This document shows, piece after piece, positions 1 through 12,835 of a stretch of 64,000 nucleotides of DNA. Both the position numbers and the translations under genes were made by a program. Origin of the DNA: Effrenium voratum (lineage: Eukaryota; Sar; Dinophyceae; Suessiales; Symbiodiniaceae); NCBI GenBank assembly GCA_963377175.1, contig CAUJNA010000534.1, positions 1 through 64,000 of the forward strand, read 5' to 3'. The notes beneath the pieces were generated by a model, which was not told the DNA's origin, made no database searches, and worked only from the letters and a program-made list of their open reading frames with translations. Positions within the stretch are counted from its first letter, which is position 1. Every line of letters starts with the position of its first letter.

Positions 1-2402
1 CTGCCTTGGACATAGCATCCAGCAGCTCCAGCAGCTCGCTGCTTGGTCCCATCATCGGTGCCTGGCGCGAGGCGACTCCAAGCTCGGGCGCCGCGTCCAA
101 TCGATGTTGCCCGAGAGAATCGAAGCCACATGCCCAAAAATATGAAGAGCATCTCTAAAGGCATCGATCGCTCCTTCTCATCTGCCAGGCCGCTTTGAGC
201 CATTGAGACCTCAGCGGTTTGAGAGGAACGGCCAAGCATAATGCCGGTCTTCGCCGATCTTTGATGTCCAAACATGTTCCACAGAGTTCCACGCAAACTA
301 CTCCACTTCCATCCCTTTAGCCCATGCGCGGGCTGCTAACAGTTCTGGTGTTCACACCAACACGAGACTTGGACTCCTGCACCGCAAGGATGCGTTGGTT
401 ATGGGCACACAAGATGCTGGCTTGAGCCTCTCAACTGAAACCCTACCCCCAAGAAACAAGCATCCCACAACGGTCTGACGCCGCAAGGCAAATGAAGCAA
501 ACAACACCTGCTTGGATTCTGAACCGGTCTGCAAGAAAAGTAGCAGCAGCACCCATCAGTCCAACAGATTACGACAGCCGAACCTGAACAGGTTTGCGCC
601 GGCACCTGATAGCTCTTTCTGGCGCGGTCAAAACTCTGAACAGCAGTGAGCAAAGAGCCAAGCAAAGTGCCACAGAAACTAGTCCGCGTCCAAGTCTATC
701 CTTTCCGATCCCCTGCGGGCTGTAGCTGACACAATCACAGGCTGTCTTTAGTCTAAGGGAAGATGCAACTGAAAGAAAGTTGCTTGGGCACATCGCAGCC
801 TCAACTGCCAGTTGCCACGACCTGCTGAGTATCGCCTCAGAGTGCATCCAATTTTGGTCGCGATTCAGAACCGTCTTTGGCCCCAAAGCTAAACGCTCGT
901 CTTTTGCATCAGGCACATTCATCAAGCAAGCGCAGTGGTAGCGCTCTCAAATAAGCAGTGCCCAAAACCCGTTGACGTTCGGCTCTACCAAAACAATGCT
1001 CAAGGTTTATAAAACTATAGCTTTGCTATCTAAATGAACCCAGCTAGTACAACTAACTAAGTACTAGAATTGGCCAATGAACTGTTTTGGGCGCCACTGC
1101 GCGGCAGCAAACGGCTACCTAACCCGCCGGCACCTGCCCTTTGCGGCGGCGGTTGCCCGGAAGCAATGGTCGCTGCTTCTGCGGGACTTGCGGGAGCCTT
1201 CGAAACGCTGAATTGCGAATTTGTTGGCGGCGGCTAGCTTGGACCAACAGGTCGACAAAACGCCCTTGAAACTTGACACAGCTGGCTAGTTGGGGCCTTT
1301 GAAGTTTTTGCCGAAATCACATCTTTTGCGTCGGACGACCGTCAGGGCCGGCGAGGCGGTCGCGAACTTCAAACGAGCAGCGCCAAAAACCTACTGACGC
1401 TCCACCAAGATGACTGCAAAGGTTTGCATGATTACATCTATTGGCCTTTCTATAAATCCAAATTACACCAACACTAAAACATCCCATGGGAGGTCTTGGG
1501 CACTGCTGAAACGCGGTAGCAAACGGCTACCTATGCCTGCCGGCGCCGGCCGCCCCTCTGGCGACGATTGCCTGACAGGCCGCAACTGTCTATGCATCGA
1601 ATCGTCACGTTTTAAAAACATGTGGCCTTGGCAGCTTTTGTTGATGCCCAGGACTGCGTGGATTAAACGCTGCGCCTGTGTTCTGTGTATGTGAACAGGT
1701 CGGGTTGGTGCCTCGCTTCCGGCGCTTGCTGCTGTCGGCCTCGGGTCATTTGAGGCTTGAAAAACATGCAGCGTTCGACGGCCCTTGTTGGTATCACGGT
1801 ATGACGTTTATCCCTATTATACTAGTGGCAACCCAAAGAAACACAACAATATGTTGCTGCTGCAATTGTTGGCACGTAGCGGGAAACTGTCTTGTGCTGG
1901 AAAGCGAGCCAAATCTTGCCACACATTTGCTTTTGCAACAATACCCCTAGTTTGCCGCAGTGTCCGAGTTCCCACTCTGTAAGAGGGACCCTCTGCAAGG
2001 CTGGCGCTTGCAGAGCCGACTTTTGATGAACGTTTGCACTAGCATCATCGTACGTGGCTCTTGTGCCGTCAACGTGTTCATCCACGGCGAGGCGTAGGCA
2101 CATAACATGAGATCAATGTAATGATACATAATCTGTCTGGGTGCATTGTTTTCGGTCTGTGTTCATCCTCAACTACCATGTTAGAACCTCGTGGTCGTTC
2201 ACCGCAAACACGGCTTACTTGGCAGATTTTATGACTAAAATCACACCCACAAACCACCCTGGCGTTGTCTGGACGTAATGGCTTTATGTTGTGGCCGACT
2301 ACGATTACATTCATGTCGTTGTTGACCATGCCCACAGATATGCATCTCTCTCGGAACAGCGACATGACCAGCTTGGGAGCCATACGCACTCAGCGATGGG
2401 AC
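1..2402 (+). repeat. Monomer M0a: type A, truncated at both ends
   Basis: The copy enters the window about 196 bases after the usual monomer landmark, judged against M4. It reads as type A up to CACTCTGGGC at 2402, where the expected CCACTTTTGTGG is replaced by type C sequence starting GAGGTGACTCC. The terminal 1 kb of a type A unit is therefore missing. Confidence 0.85.
960..1640 (+). repeat. Internal duplication within A and B monomers
   Basis: The block around GCAAACGGCTACC occurs twice, at 1,106 and 1,519 (413 bp apart). Flanking similarity runs from GGCTCTACCAAAACAATGC / CGCTCCACCAAGATGACTGC through the CCGGCG-rich part. The same pair recurs in the other A and B copies (for example 6,258/6,672). 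Type C has a single copy, so C is either the ancestral form or a collapsed one. Confidence 0.75.
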
Positions 2403-4980
2403 ACTCTGGGCGAGGTGACTCCAAACTCGGGCGCACAGCGCTTCCAAGACATGAGCACATCGATGGTCCCCGAGAGAATCGAAGCCACATGCCCAAAAAC
2501 CTGAGGAGCATATCCAAAGTAACTCGAGCACGGTGGGTTGACTTACTTGCATCGATCGCTCCTTCTCATCTGCCAGGCCGCTTTGAGCCATTGAGACCTC
2601 AGCGGTTTGAGAGGAACGGCCAAGCATAATGCCGGTCGTCGCCGATCTTTGATGTCCAAACATGTTCCACAGAGTTCCACGCAAACTACTCCACTTCCAT
2701 CCCTTTAGCCCATGCGCGGGCTGCCAACTCCCGCACCGCACGGATGCCCAGTTTATTGGCACACAAGATGCTGGCTTGAGCCTCTCAACTAAAACCCAAC
2801 CCCCAAGATATGGGCATCCCACAAGGGTTGGTACACTGACGCCGTGAGGCAAATGAAGAAGCACACAACACCTGCTTGGGTTCTGAACCAGTCTGCAAGA
2901 AAGTAGTCCAACTGATTACGACAGCCAAACCTGAACAGGTTTGTGCCGGCACCTGGTAGCTCTTTCTGGCTCGGTCAAAACTCTGAACAGCAGTGAGCAA
3001 AGAGCCCAGCAAAGAGCCCAGCAAAGAGCCGCAGAAACTAGTCCGCTTCCAAGTCTATCCTTTTGGATCCCCTGCGGGCTGTAGTTGTAAGGGAAATGCA
3101 ACTGAGAGAAGGTTGATTGGGGACATCGCTGCCTCAACTGCCAGTTGCCACGACCTACTGGGTATTGCATCATAGTGCATCCAGAACCCTCTTTGGCCCC
3201 AAAGCTAGACGCGTCTTTTACATCAGGCACATTCATCAAGCAAGCGCAGTCGTTAGCGCTCTCAAATAAGCAGCGCCCAAAACCCCATTAACTTTGGCTC
3301 CACCAAGATGATTCTCAAGGTTAATATTGGCGTTGCTATCCAAATCAGGTAGAACAACTAATTGCTAAAATTGGCCAATGAACGGTTTTGGGCGCCACTG
3401 CGCGGTAGCAAACGGCTACCTACGCCTGCCGGCGGCGGCCACCTCTCTGGCGGCGGTTGCCTGACAGGATGCAATGCTCGCTGCTTCTGCGGGACTTGCG
3501 GGAGCCTTCGAAACGCTGAATTGCGATTTGTTGGCGGCGACTAGCGGCTGGCTTGGACCACCATGTCGACAAAACGCCCTTGAAACCTGGAGCAGCTGGC
3601 TGCATCTTGGGCCCTTGAAAGTTATTGCTGTAGTCCAGGACTGTGTGGATTGAGCGCTGTGCCTGTGTTTATATTTACATGTAAACGTGACGTGTCGGTG
3701 CCTCGCTTCCGGCGCTTGCTGCTGTCGGCCTCGGGCCATTTGAGGCTGTCCAAAAATGCAGCTTTCGACGGCCCTGCTTGGTATCACGGTATGCTGTTTA
3801 GCCCTTTAAACTAGTGGCAACCCAAAGAAACGCAACAATATGTTGCTGCTGCAATTGTTGTCACATAGCGGGAATGGGTCTTGTGTTGGGAAGCGAGCCA
3901 GATCTTGCCAGTGTCCAATCTATCCGAGCTCCCACTCTGTAAGAGGGACCGTCTGCAAGGCTGGCGCTCGCAGAGCCGACTTTTGATGAACTTCGCACTA
4001 GCATCATCGTACATGGCTCACATGAGACCAATGCAATGATACATCATCTGTCTGGGCGCATTGTTTTCGGTCTATGTTCATCCTCAACTACCATGTTAGT
4101 TCAACCTCGTGGTCGTTCACCCCAAACACGGCTTACTTGGCAGATTTTATGACTAAAATCACACCCACAAAACACCCTGACGTTGTCTGGACGTAATGGC
4201 TTTATGTTGTGGCCGACTACGATGAGATTCGTGTCATTGTTGACCATGCCCACAGATTGCATCTCTTTCGCAACAGCGACATGACCAGCTTGGGAGCCGT
4301 ACGCACTCAGCGATGGGGCACTCTGGGCCACTTTTGTGGTCGAGCCCGGCGACGCGCTGTCGACCCAAGAGACCTCACATGGCCAGTCAGTTCTCATCTA
4401 GAGCAGCGAGCCCCAATGTCCCAAGCCCATGTCACGCTCAAATCCACAAAACATCAAAAATTTCCGTGGCACTGGCGCCAATTTAGTGCACTGTCTTCAA
4501 ACGGCCGAAACAGTGACGACGCTGAGTCGTGCACAGGGCAACGGCCCGACTCTTGGGGATGGTGTTGCTGTGGAGGCAAGAGCCTCACGAGACCTCCTTG
4601 AGCGCATCTCCGCAAAGCTACATGTCAGCCCTGCGCGGTCCCCAAAAATAATGGTTGCCTAACAACCGTCGGTCCTGGCAGCCATAGCCTGCTGCACCTC
4701 TTCCACCTCGTCCTTGAAATCCTGGGCAGCCAAGGACTAAACGTCCCTTCCCGCCTCCCTCCCTCCCTCCCTCCCTCCCTCCCTCCCCTCCCTCCCACCC
4801 CTCCCTCCCTCCCTCCCCTCCTCCCTCCCTCCCTCCCTCCCGCCTCCTCCTCGCTCCTTCCTCCCTCCTTCTCGTCCTCCATTCCGCCTCCGCCTCCTCC
4901 TCCCAGCTACTAGTACCCTGAGCATGAGCAATATCAGAAGCAAAGAAAAAGCACGGCATGGGCAAAGCAAAGGTGTCTTA
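2403..4980 (+). repeat. Monomer M0b: type C, 5' truncated
   Basis: The copy begins inside the type C sequence that follows the 213-bp array (compare 23,009 onward) and runs to a normal type C end with the GGTTGCCTAACAACC hairpin near 4,654. The C/T tract is at about 4,751-4,905. It has only one GGTAGCAAACGGCTACC hairpin block, as other C copies do. Confidence 0.85.
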
Positions 4981-7900
4981 TGTGTCCTCTGAAAACATCA
5001 CCGCGCTGATTTGCCACAAAAAATCATGGTGAAAGTGTGAAGTAGCTTCACCGGGAATGAGGGGGAACTCTGCAACGTGGCTTTCCTTCTTGCCCACCAA
5101 GGCCAAGATGTGTCGCGCCATGCGCACCTGCGCAGGCAAGGTCGACGGTTGCATCGCCGAGTTTGGAAACTTGCCTTGGACATAGCATCCAGCAGCTCAG
5201 CAGCCTCGCTGCTTAGTCCCATCATCGGTGCCTGGCGCGAGGCGACTCCAAGCTTCGGGCGCCGCGTCCAATCGATGTTGCCCGAGAGAATCGAGCCACA
5301 GCACCCAAAATATGAAAACCTCTAAGGCATCGATCGCTCCTTCTCATCTGCCAGGCCGCTTTGAGCCATTGAGACCTCAGCGGTTTGAGAGGAACGGCCA
5401 AGCATAATGCCGGTCTTCGCCGATCTTTGATGTCCAAACATGTTCCACGAGTTCCCATAAACCTCCACTTCCATCCCTTTAGCCCATGCGCGGGCACTAG
5501 CACCAGTTCTGGTGTTCACACCAACACGAGACTTGGACTCCTGCACCGCAGGATCGTTGGTTATGGGCACACAAGATGTTGGCTTGAGCCTCTCAACTGA
5601 AACCCTACCCCCAAGAAACAAGCATCCTAGCGGTCTGACGCACTTAAAGGCAAGTAAACAAACAACACCTGCTTGGATTCTGAACCGGGTCTGCAAGAAA
5701 AGTAACCTTGGCACCCATCAGTCCAACAGATTACGACCTTGAACCTAGACAGGTTTGCGCCAGCCACCTGATAGCTCTTTCTGGCGCGGTCAAAACTCTG
5801 AACAGCAGTGAGCAAAGAGCCAAGCAAAGTGCCACAGAAACTAGTCCGCGTCCAAGTCTATCCTTTCTGATCCCCTGCGGGCTGTAGCTGACACAATCAC
5901 AGGCTGTCTTTAGTCTAAGGGAAAATGCAACTGAAAGAAAGTTGCTTGGGCACATCGCTGCCTCAACTGCCAGTTGCCACGACCTACTGAGTATCGCCTC
6001 AGAGTGCATCCAATTTTGGTCGCGATTCAGAACCGTCTTTGGCCCCAAAGCTAAACGCTCGTGTTTTGCATCAGGCACATTCATCAAGCAAGCGCAGTGG
6101 TAGCGCTCTCAAATAAGCAGTGCCCAAAACCCGTTGACGTTCGGCTCTACCAAAACAATGCTCAAGGTCTATAGTATCGGCTTAGCTATTTATTTGAACC
6201 CATGTAGTACAGCTAATTGCTAGAATGGCGAATGAACGGTTTTTGGGCGCCACTGCGCGGCAGCAAACGGCTACCTAACCCGCCGGCACCTGCCCTTTGC
6301 GGCGGCGGTTGCCCGGAAGCAATGGTCGCTGCTTCTGCGGGACTTGCGGGAGACTTCGAACCGCTGAATTGCGAATTTGTTGGCGGCGGCTGGCTTGGAC
6401 CAACAAGTCGACAAATCGCCCTTGAAACCTGGAAAAAGCTGGCTAGTTGGGGCCTTTGAAGTTTTTGCCGAAATCACATCTTTTGCGTCGGACGACCGTC
6501 AGGGCCGGCGAGGCGGTCGCGCGGCTTCAAACGAGCAGCGCCAAAAACCTACTGACGCTCCACCAAGATGACTGCAAAGGTTTGCATAATTACATCTATT
6601 GGCCTTTCTATAAATCCACATTACACCAACACTAAAACATCCCATGGGAGGTCTTGGGCGCTGCTGAAACGCGGTAGCAAACGGCTACCTATGCCTGCCG
6701 GCGCCGGCCGCCCCTCTGGCGACGATTGCCTGACAGGCCGCAACGGTCTATGCATCGAGATCGTCCGTTTAAGACATGTGGCCTTGGCAGCTTTTGATGC
6801 CCAGGACTGTGGCCGTTAAACGCTGCGCCTGTGTTCTGTGTATGTGAACGTGTCGGGTTGGTGCCTCGCTTCCGGCGCTTGCTGCTGTCGGCCTCGGGTC
6901 ATTTGAGGCTTGAAAAACATGCAACGATTCGGCGGCCCTTGTTGTGGCTTGGTATGATGATCATCTCTCTATACTAGTGGCAATCCGCGCCACCAGTTGT
7001 TGCTGCTGCCATTGTTGGCACGTAGCGGGAAACTGTCTTGTGCTGGAAAGCGAGCCAGATCTTGCCACACATTTGCTTTTGCAACAATACCCCTAGTTTG
7101 CCGCAGTGTCCGAGTTCCCACTCTGTAAGAGGGACCCTCTGCAAGGCTGGCGCTTGCAGAGCCGACTGCCGTCAACGTGTTCATCCACGGCGAGGCGTAG
7201 GCACATAACATGAGATCAATGTAATGATACATAATCTGTCTGGGTGCATTGTTTTCGGTCTGTGTTCATCCTCAACTACCATGTTAGAACCTCGTGGTCG
7301 TTCACCCCAAACACGGCTTACTTGGCAGATCTTATGACTCCAAATCACACCCACAAAACACCCTAACATGGCTTAATGTTGGGGCCGACTACGATTACAT
7401 TCATGTCGTTGTTGACCATGCCCACAGATATGCATCTCTCTCGGAACAGCGACATGACCAGCTTGGGAGCCATACGCACTCAGCGATGGGACACTCTGGG
7501 CCACTTTTGTGGTCGAGCCCGACGCTCTGTTGACCCAAGAGACCTCACATGGCCAGTCAGTTCTCATCTGAAGCAACGAGTCCCGACGACCCAAGCGCAT
7601 GTCATGCTGAAATCTGGGAACAAATATCAAGCGCGCTCCTCGCAGGAAGATTCATAAGAATTTCCGTGGCACTGGCGCCGACTTAGCTGCAATGTCTTGC
7701 AACGGTCCTTTGTTTCCGGCTGTAAAACAAGTTTCCCGAAACAGCTCGCTGAAGTGGCACAAGCATCATGGAAACAAGCTGCCAATTTGCTCCGACGACG
7801 ACCACGCTGAGTTCTGCGCAGGGCAACGGCCCGACTCTGGGAGATGTTGCTGTGGAGGCAAGCGCCTCACGAGACCTCCTTGCGAACGCGCTCCGCAACC

Positions 7901-8351
7901 CACTGCCAAAGGATCGTTGCATGAGGTGCGCATCTCCGCCAAGCCACATGTCAGCCCCGCGCCAAAGGTAACCGTCGGTCCGCGGGCCCTTGAAGGTAAA
8001 CGGTCAGTCCTGGCAGCCATAACCTGCTGCACCTCTTCCACCTCGTCCTTGAAATCCTGGGCAGCCAAGGACTAAACGTCCCTTCCCGCCTCCCTCCCTC
8101 CCTCCCTCCCTCCCTCCCTCCCTCCCTCCCTCCCTCCCTCCCTCCCTCCCTCCCTCCTCCTCCCTCCCTCCCTCCCTCCCTCCCTCCCTCCTCCCTCCCT
8201 CCCTCCCGCCTCCCCTCCTCGCTCCTTCCTCCCTCCTTCCTCGTCCTCCATTCCGCCTCCGCCTCCCCCTCCTCCCAGCTACTAGTACCCTGAGCATGAG
8301 CAATATCAGAAGCAAAGAAAAAGCACGGCATGGGCAAGACAAGGTGTCTTA
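4981..8351 (+). repeat. Monomer M1: type A (trimer 1)
   Basis: First unit of the first A-B-C trimer, 3,371 bp. Two stretches (about 5,150-5,760 and 6,760-7,020) carry many small indels relative to the A copies M4 and M7, while the rest is nearly identical. The C/T tract at 8,081-8,277 is the longest in the window. Confidence 0.9.
8081..8277 (+). repeat. Longest C/T-only (CCCT)n tract
   Basis: Almost pure CCCT repeats with rare G interruptions, lying just upstream of ACTAGTACCCTGAGC. Every monomer has such a tract at the same place, from about 55 to 195 bp. The minus strand is G-rich (GGGA)n, so triplex or G-quadruplex formation is possible. The long Gly-Arg-Glu reading frames over it are artefacts of the repeat. 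Confidence 0.92.
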
Positions 8352-11300
8352 TGTGTCCTCTGAAAACATCACCGCGCTGATTTGCTACAAGCAGTTATGG
8401 TGAAAGTGTGATGTGACTTCATCGGCAATAATGGGAACCTCTGCAGCATTGGTTTTCCTGCGGTCTCTTGGCCTTACGGCGGAGTTTGGGAAGGGGCCCC
8501 GGAAAATGCTTCCTTGCAACCCCTCTTGCTACCAATTCAAGCACCCAGGCAACCAGCATCCACAAAATGCCGGCGCCTTCTTGCCCACCAAGGCCAAGAT
8601 GTGGCGCGCCATGCGCACCTGCGCAGGCAAGGTCGGCCGGCCGGTTGCATCGCCCGAGTTTCGGAAGCTGCCTTGGACATGGTGTCCAGCAGCTCCAGCA
8701 GCTCGCTGCTTGGTCCCATCATCGGTGCCTGGCGCGAGGCGACTCCAAGCTCGGGCGCCGCGCTTCCAAGACATGAGCACAACTCCCCCGAGCGAATCGA
8801 AGCCACATACCCAGAAATCGGAGGAGCATATCAAAAGTGACAGCAGCTCGAGCACGGTGGATTAACTTAGTTGCATCGATCGCTCCTTCTCAACTGCCAG
8901 GCCGCTTTGAGCCATTGAGACCTCAGCGGTTTGAGAGGAACGGCCAAGCACAATGCCGATCATCGCCAATCTTTCATATCCAAACATGTTCCACAGAGTT
9001 CCACAGAAACAACTGCACTTCCATCCCTTTGGATAGACCATGCGCTGGCTGCCAACAGTTCCGGAGTTCACGCCAGCGCTGGCTGCCAACACGACACTTG
9101 GACTCCCGCACCGCAAGGATGCGTTGGTTATGGGCAGAAAATGCTGGCTTGAGCCTCTAGGCAAATGAAGCAAACAACACCTGCTTGGATTCTGAACCGG
9201 TCTGCAAGAAAAGTAGCAGCGGCACCCATCAGTCCAACAGATTACAATAGCCAAACCTGAACAGGTTTGTGCCGGCACCTGGTAGCTCTTTCTGGCTCGG
9301 TCAAAACTCTGAACAGCAGTGAGAGCCCAGCAAAGAGCCGCAGAAACTAGTCCGCTTCCAAGTCTATCCTTTTGGATCCCCTGCGGGCTGTAGCTGACAG
9401 ATTCACAGGCTGTCTTTAGCGTAAGGGAAATGCAACTGAGAGAAGGTTGATTGGGGACATCGCTGCCTCAACTGCCAGTTGCCACGACCTACTGGGTATT
9501 GCATCATAGTGCATCCAGAACCCTCTTTGGCCCCAAAGCTAGACGCGTCTTTTGCATCAGGCACATTCATCAAGCAAGCGCAGTGGTAGCGCTCTCAAAT
9601 AAGCAGTGCCCAAAACCCGTTGACGTGTGGCTCTACCAAAATAATGCTCAAGGTTTATAAAACTATAGCTTTGCTATCTAAATGAACCCAGCTAGTACAA
9701 CTAACTAAGTACTAGAATTGGCCAATGAACTGTTTTGGGCGCCACTGCGTGGTAGCAAACGGCTACCTATTCCCGCCGGCACCCGCCACCTCTCTGGCGG
9801 GTGCCTGGGACGCTGCTTCTGCGGGACTTGCGGGAGACTTCGAACCGCTGAATTGCGAATTTATTTTCGGCGCGAGCTTGGACCAACAGGTCGACAAAAC
9901 GCCCTTGAAACTAGACACAGCTGGCTAATTGGGGCCTTTGAAGTTGTTGCCGAAATCACATCTTTTGCGTCGGACGACCGTCAGGGCCGGCGAGGCGGTC
10001 GCGCGGCTTCAAACGAGCAGCGCCAAACACCTACTGACGCTCCACCAAGATGACTGCAAAGGTTTGCATAATTACATCTATTGGCCTTTCTATAAATCCA
10101 AATGAAACCAACACTAAAACATCCAATGGGAGGTTTTGGGCGCTGCTGAAACGCGGTAGCAAACGGCTACCTATGCCTGCCGGCGCCGGCCGCCCCTCTG
10201 GCGACGATTGCCTGACAGGCCGCAACGGTCTATGCATCGAATCGTCATGTTTTAAAAAAAAAATGTGGCCTTGGCAGCTGTTGTTGATGCCCAGGACTGT
10301 GTGGATTAAACGCTGCGCCTGTGTTCTGTGTATGTGAACGTGTCGTGTCGGTGCCTCGCTTCCGGCGCTTGCTGCTGTCGGCCTCGGGTCATTTGAGGCT
10401 TGAAAAACATGCAGCGTTCGACGGCCCTTGTTGGTATCACGGTATGATGTTTATCCCTATTATACTAGTGGCAACCCAAAGAAACACAACAGTATGTTGC
10501 TGCTGCAATTGTTGGCACGTAGCGGGAATGGGTCTTGTGTTGGAAAGCGAGCCAAATCTTGCCACACACTTACTACTTTTGCAACAATATTTCTAGTTTA
10601 CCGCAGTGTCCGAGTTCCCACTCTGTAAGAGGGACCCTCTGCAAGGCTGGCGCTTGCAGAGCCGACTTTTGATGAACGTTTGCACTAGCATCATCGTACG
10701 TGGCTCTTGTGCCTTCAACGTGTTCATCCACGGCGAGGCATTATGACATGAGATCAACGTAATGATACGTAATCTGTCAGGGTGCATTGTTTTCGGTCTA
10801 TGTTCATCCTCAACTACAATGTTAGAACCTCGTGGTCGTTCACCCCCAACACGGCTTACTTCGCAGATCTTATGACTCAAAATCACACCCACAGAACACC
10901 TTGACGTGGTCTCGATGTAATGGCTTTATGTTGGGGCCGACTACAATTAAATAGGTCTTTGTTGACCATGCCGACAAATACGCATCTCTCGCAACAGCGA
11001 CCTGACCAGCTGGGGAGCCATACGCACTCAGCGATGGGGCACTCTGGGCCACTTTTGTGGTCGAGCCCGGCGACGCGCTGTTGACCCAAGAGACCTCACA
11101 CGGCCAGTTCACATCTAAAGCGAGCCCCAATGTCTCAATGTCCCAAGTCCATGTCATGCTCAAATCCACAAAACATCAAGAATTTTCGTGGCACTGGCGC
11201 CAGTTTAGCTGTCTTCAATTGGCCGAAACAGTGACGACGCTGAGTCGTGCACAGGGCAGGGGCCCAACTCTTGAGAATGTTGCTGTGGAGGCAAGCGCCT

Positions 11301-11642
11301 CACGTGACCTCCTTGCGGCTCCGCAACCCACTGCAGGCTTGTGGTGTGGGGTGAGCGCATCTCCGCCAAGCCACAGGTAACCGTCGGTCCTGGCAGCCAT
11401 AACCTGCTGCACCTCTTCCACCGCGTCCTTGAAATCCTGGGCAGCCAAGGACTAAACGTCCCTTCCCGCCTCCCTCGCTCCCTCTTTCCTTGCTCCCTCC
11501 CTCCCTCCTGCCTCCCTCCTTCCTCCCTCCTTCCTCCTTCCTCGTCCTCCATTCCGCCTTCCCCTCCCCCTCCTCCCAGCTAATAGTACCCTGAGCAATA
11601 TCCGAAGCAAAGAAAAATCACTGGGCAACATAAGGCGTCTTA
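8352..11642 (+). repeat. Monomer M2: type B (trimer 1)
   Basis: 3,291 bp. It matches M5 and M8 closely and carries the perfect GGCACCCGCCA/TGGCGGGTGCC hairpin at 9,778-9,805. The C/T tract is about 11,459-11,578. Confidence 0.9.
9751..9805 (+). other. Paired hairpins in the satellite (type B example)
   Basis: The first stem, GGTAGC/GCTACC with an AAACG loop, is at 9,751-9,767. The second, an 11-bp perfect stem with a CCTCTC loop, is at 9,778-9,805. The first hairpin is kept in nearly all copies in the window; the second is perfect in B, has one mismatch in M11 and is weaker in A and C. It could be a folded RNA or a DNA cruciform. I recognise no RNA family. Confidence 0.5.
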
Positions 11643-11958
11643 TGTGTCCTCTGAAAACCACCGCGCTGATTTGCTACAAAAAGTTATGCGAAGTGTACAG
11701 TAACTTGACCGGGAATGATGGGAACCTCTGCAGCATTGGTTTTCCTGCGGTCTCTTCGCCTTGTGGCGGAGTTTGGGAAGGGGCCGCGGAAAATGCTTCC
11801 TTGCAACACCTCTTGCTACCAAACCAAGCACCCAGGCAACCAGCATCCACAGAAATCGGGCGCCTTCTTGCCCACCAAGGCCAAGATATGGATGCGCACC
11901 TGCGCCGGCAAGGTCGGCCAGCTGATTGCATCGCCCGAATTTCTGTAGCCTTGCCTTC

Positions 11959-12835
11959 GACATTAAGCTGCTGGAGCTGCTGGACGTCATGTCATTGACA
12001 TTGCCTCCAGCAGCTCCAGCAGCTCGCTGGCCCCAGCATCGTTGCCTCGAGCGCGCAGCGCTTCCAAGACATGAGCACATCGAACTCCCCCCAGCGAATC
12101 GAAGCCAGATGCCCAAAAATCTGAGGAGCATATCCAAAGTAACTCGAGCACGGGCGACATTAAGCTGCTGGAGCTGCTGGACGTCATGTCATTGACATTG
12201 CGTCCAGCAGCTCCAGCAGCTCGCTGGCCCCATCATCGTTGCCTGGTGCAAGGTGACTCCAAACTCAGGCGCCGCGTCCAAAACATGAGCACATCGATGT
12301 TCCTTGAGAGAATCGAAGCCACATGCCCGATATCTGACGAGCATATCCAAAGTAACTCGAGCACGGTCGACATTAAGCTGCTGGAGCTGCTGGACGTCAT
12401 GTCATTGACATTGCGTCCAGCAGCTCCAGCAGCTCGCTGGCCCCATCATCGTTGCCTGGTGCAAGGTGACTCCAAACTCAGGCGCCGCGTCCAAAACATG
12501 AGCACATCGATGTTCCTTGAGAGAATCGAAGCCACATGCCCGATATCTGACGAGCATATCCAAAGTAACTCGAGCACGGTCGACATTAAGCTGCTGGAGC
12601 TGCTGGACGTCATGTCATTGACATTGCGTCCAGCAGCTCCAGCAGCTCGCTGGCCCCATCATCGTTGCCTGGTGCAAGGTGACTCCAAACTCAGGCGCCG
12701 CGTCCAAAACATGAGCACATCGATGTTCCTTGAGAGAATCGAAGCCACATGCCCGATATCTGACGAGCATATCCAAAGTAACTCGAGCACGGTCGACATT
12801 AAGCTGCTGGCTTGACGTCATGACATGGCGTCCAG
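11959..12835 (+). repeat. 213-bp minisatellite inside type C (M3)
   Basis: Units start with GACATTAAGCTGCTGG at 11,959, 12,156, 12,369, 12,582 and 12,795. The last three full spacings are exactly 213 bp and those units are identical by eye; the first spacing is 197. Because 213 is divisible by three, one frame stays open through the units, but this follows from the period and is not evidence of coding. The last unit is degenerate. Confidence 0.93.
12164..12220. repeat. 57-bp near-perfect palindrome in the 213-bp unit
   Basis: Two 28-base arms flank a single T at 12,192. The left arm begins GCTGCTGGAGCTGCTGGACG and the right arm ends with its exact reverse complement. Only the TC/CA pair in the middle of the arm mismatches. 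The same structure recurs in every complete unit of M3, M6 and M9, with one extra mismatch in the GCCTCC variants. Type A and B monomers keep only the right arm, so the palindrome arose or was retained with the inner array. Confidence 0.9.

Noticed and set aside
4618..4970. Gly-Arg-Glu-rich minus-strand proteins over the C/T tracts
   Set aside because: They are translations of a (GGGA)n repeat. Length tracks the microsatellite, and no copy conserves start or stop.
12186..12815. 209-codon repetitive protein across the inner array of M3
   Set aside because: It is open only because the unit is 213 bp, a multiple of three. In M6 and M9 units of 208, 214 and 217 bp break it.
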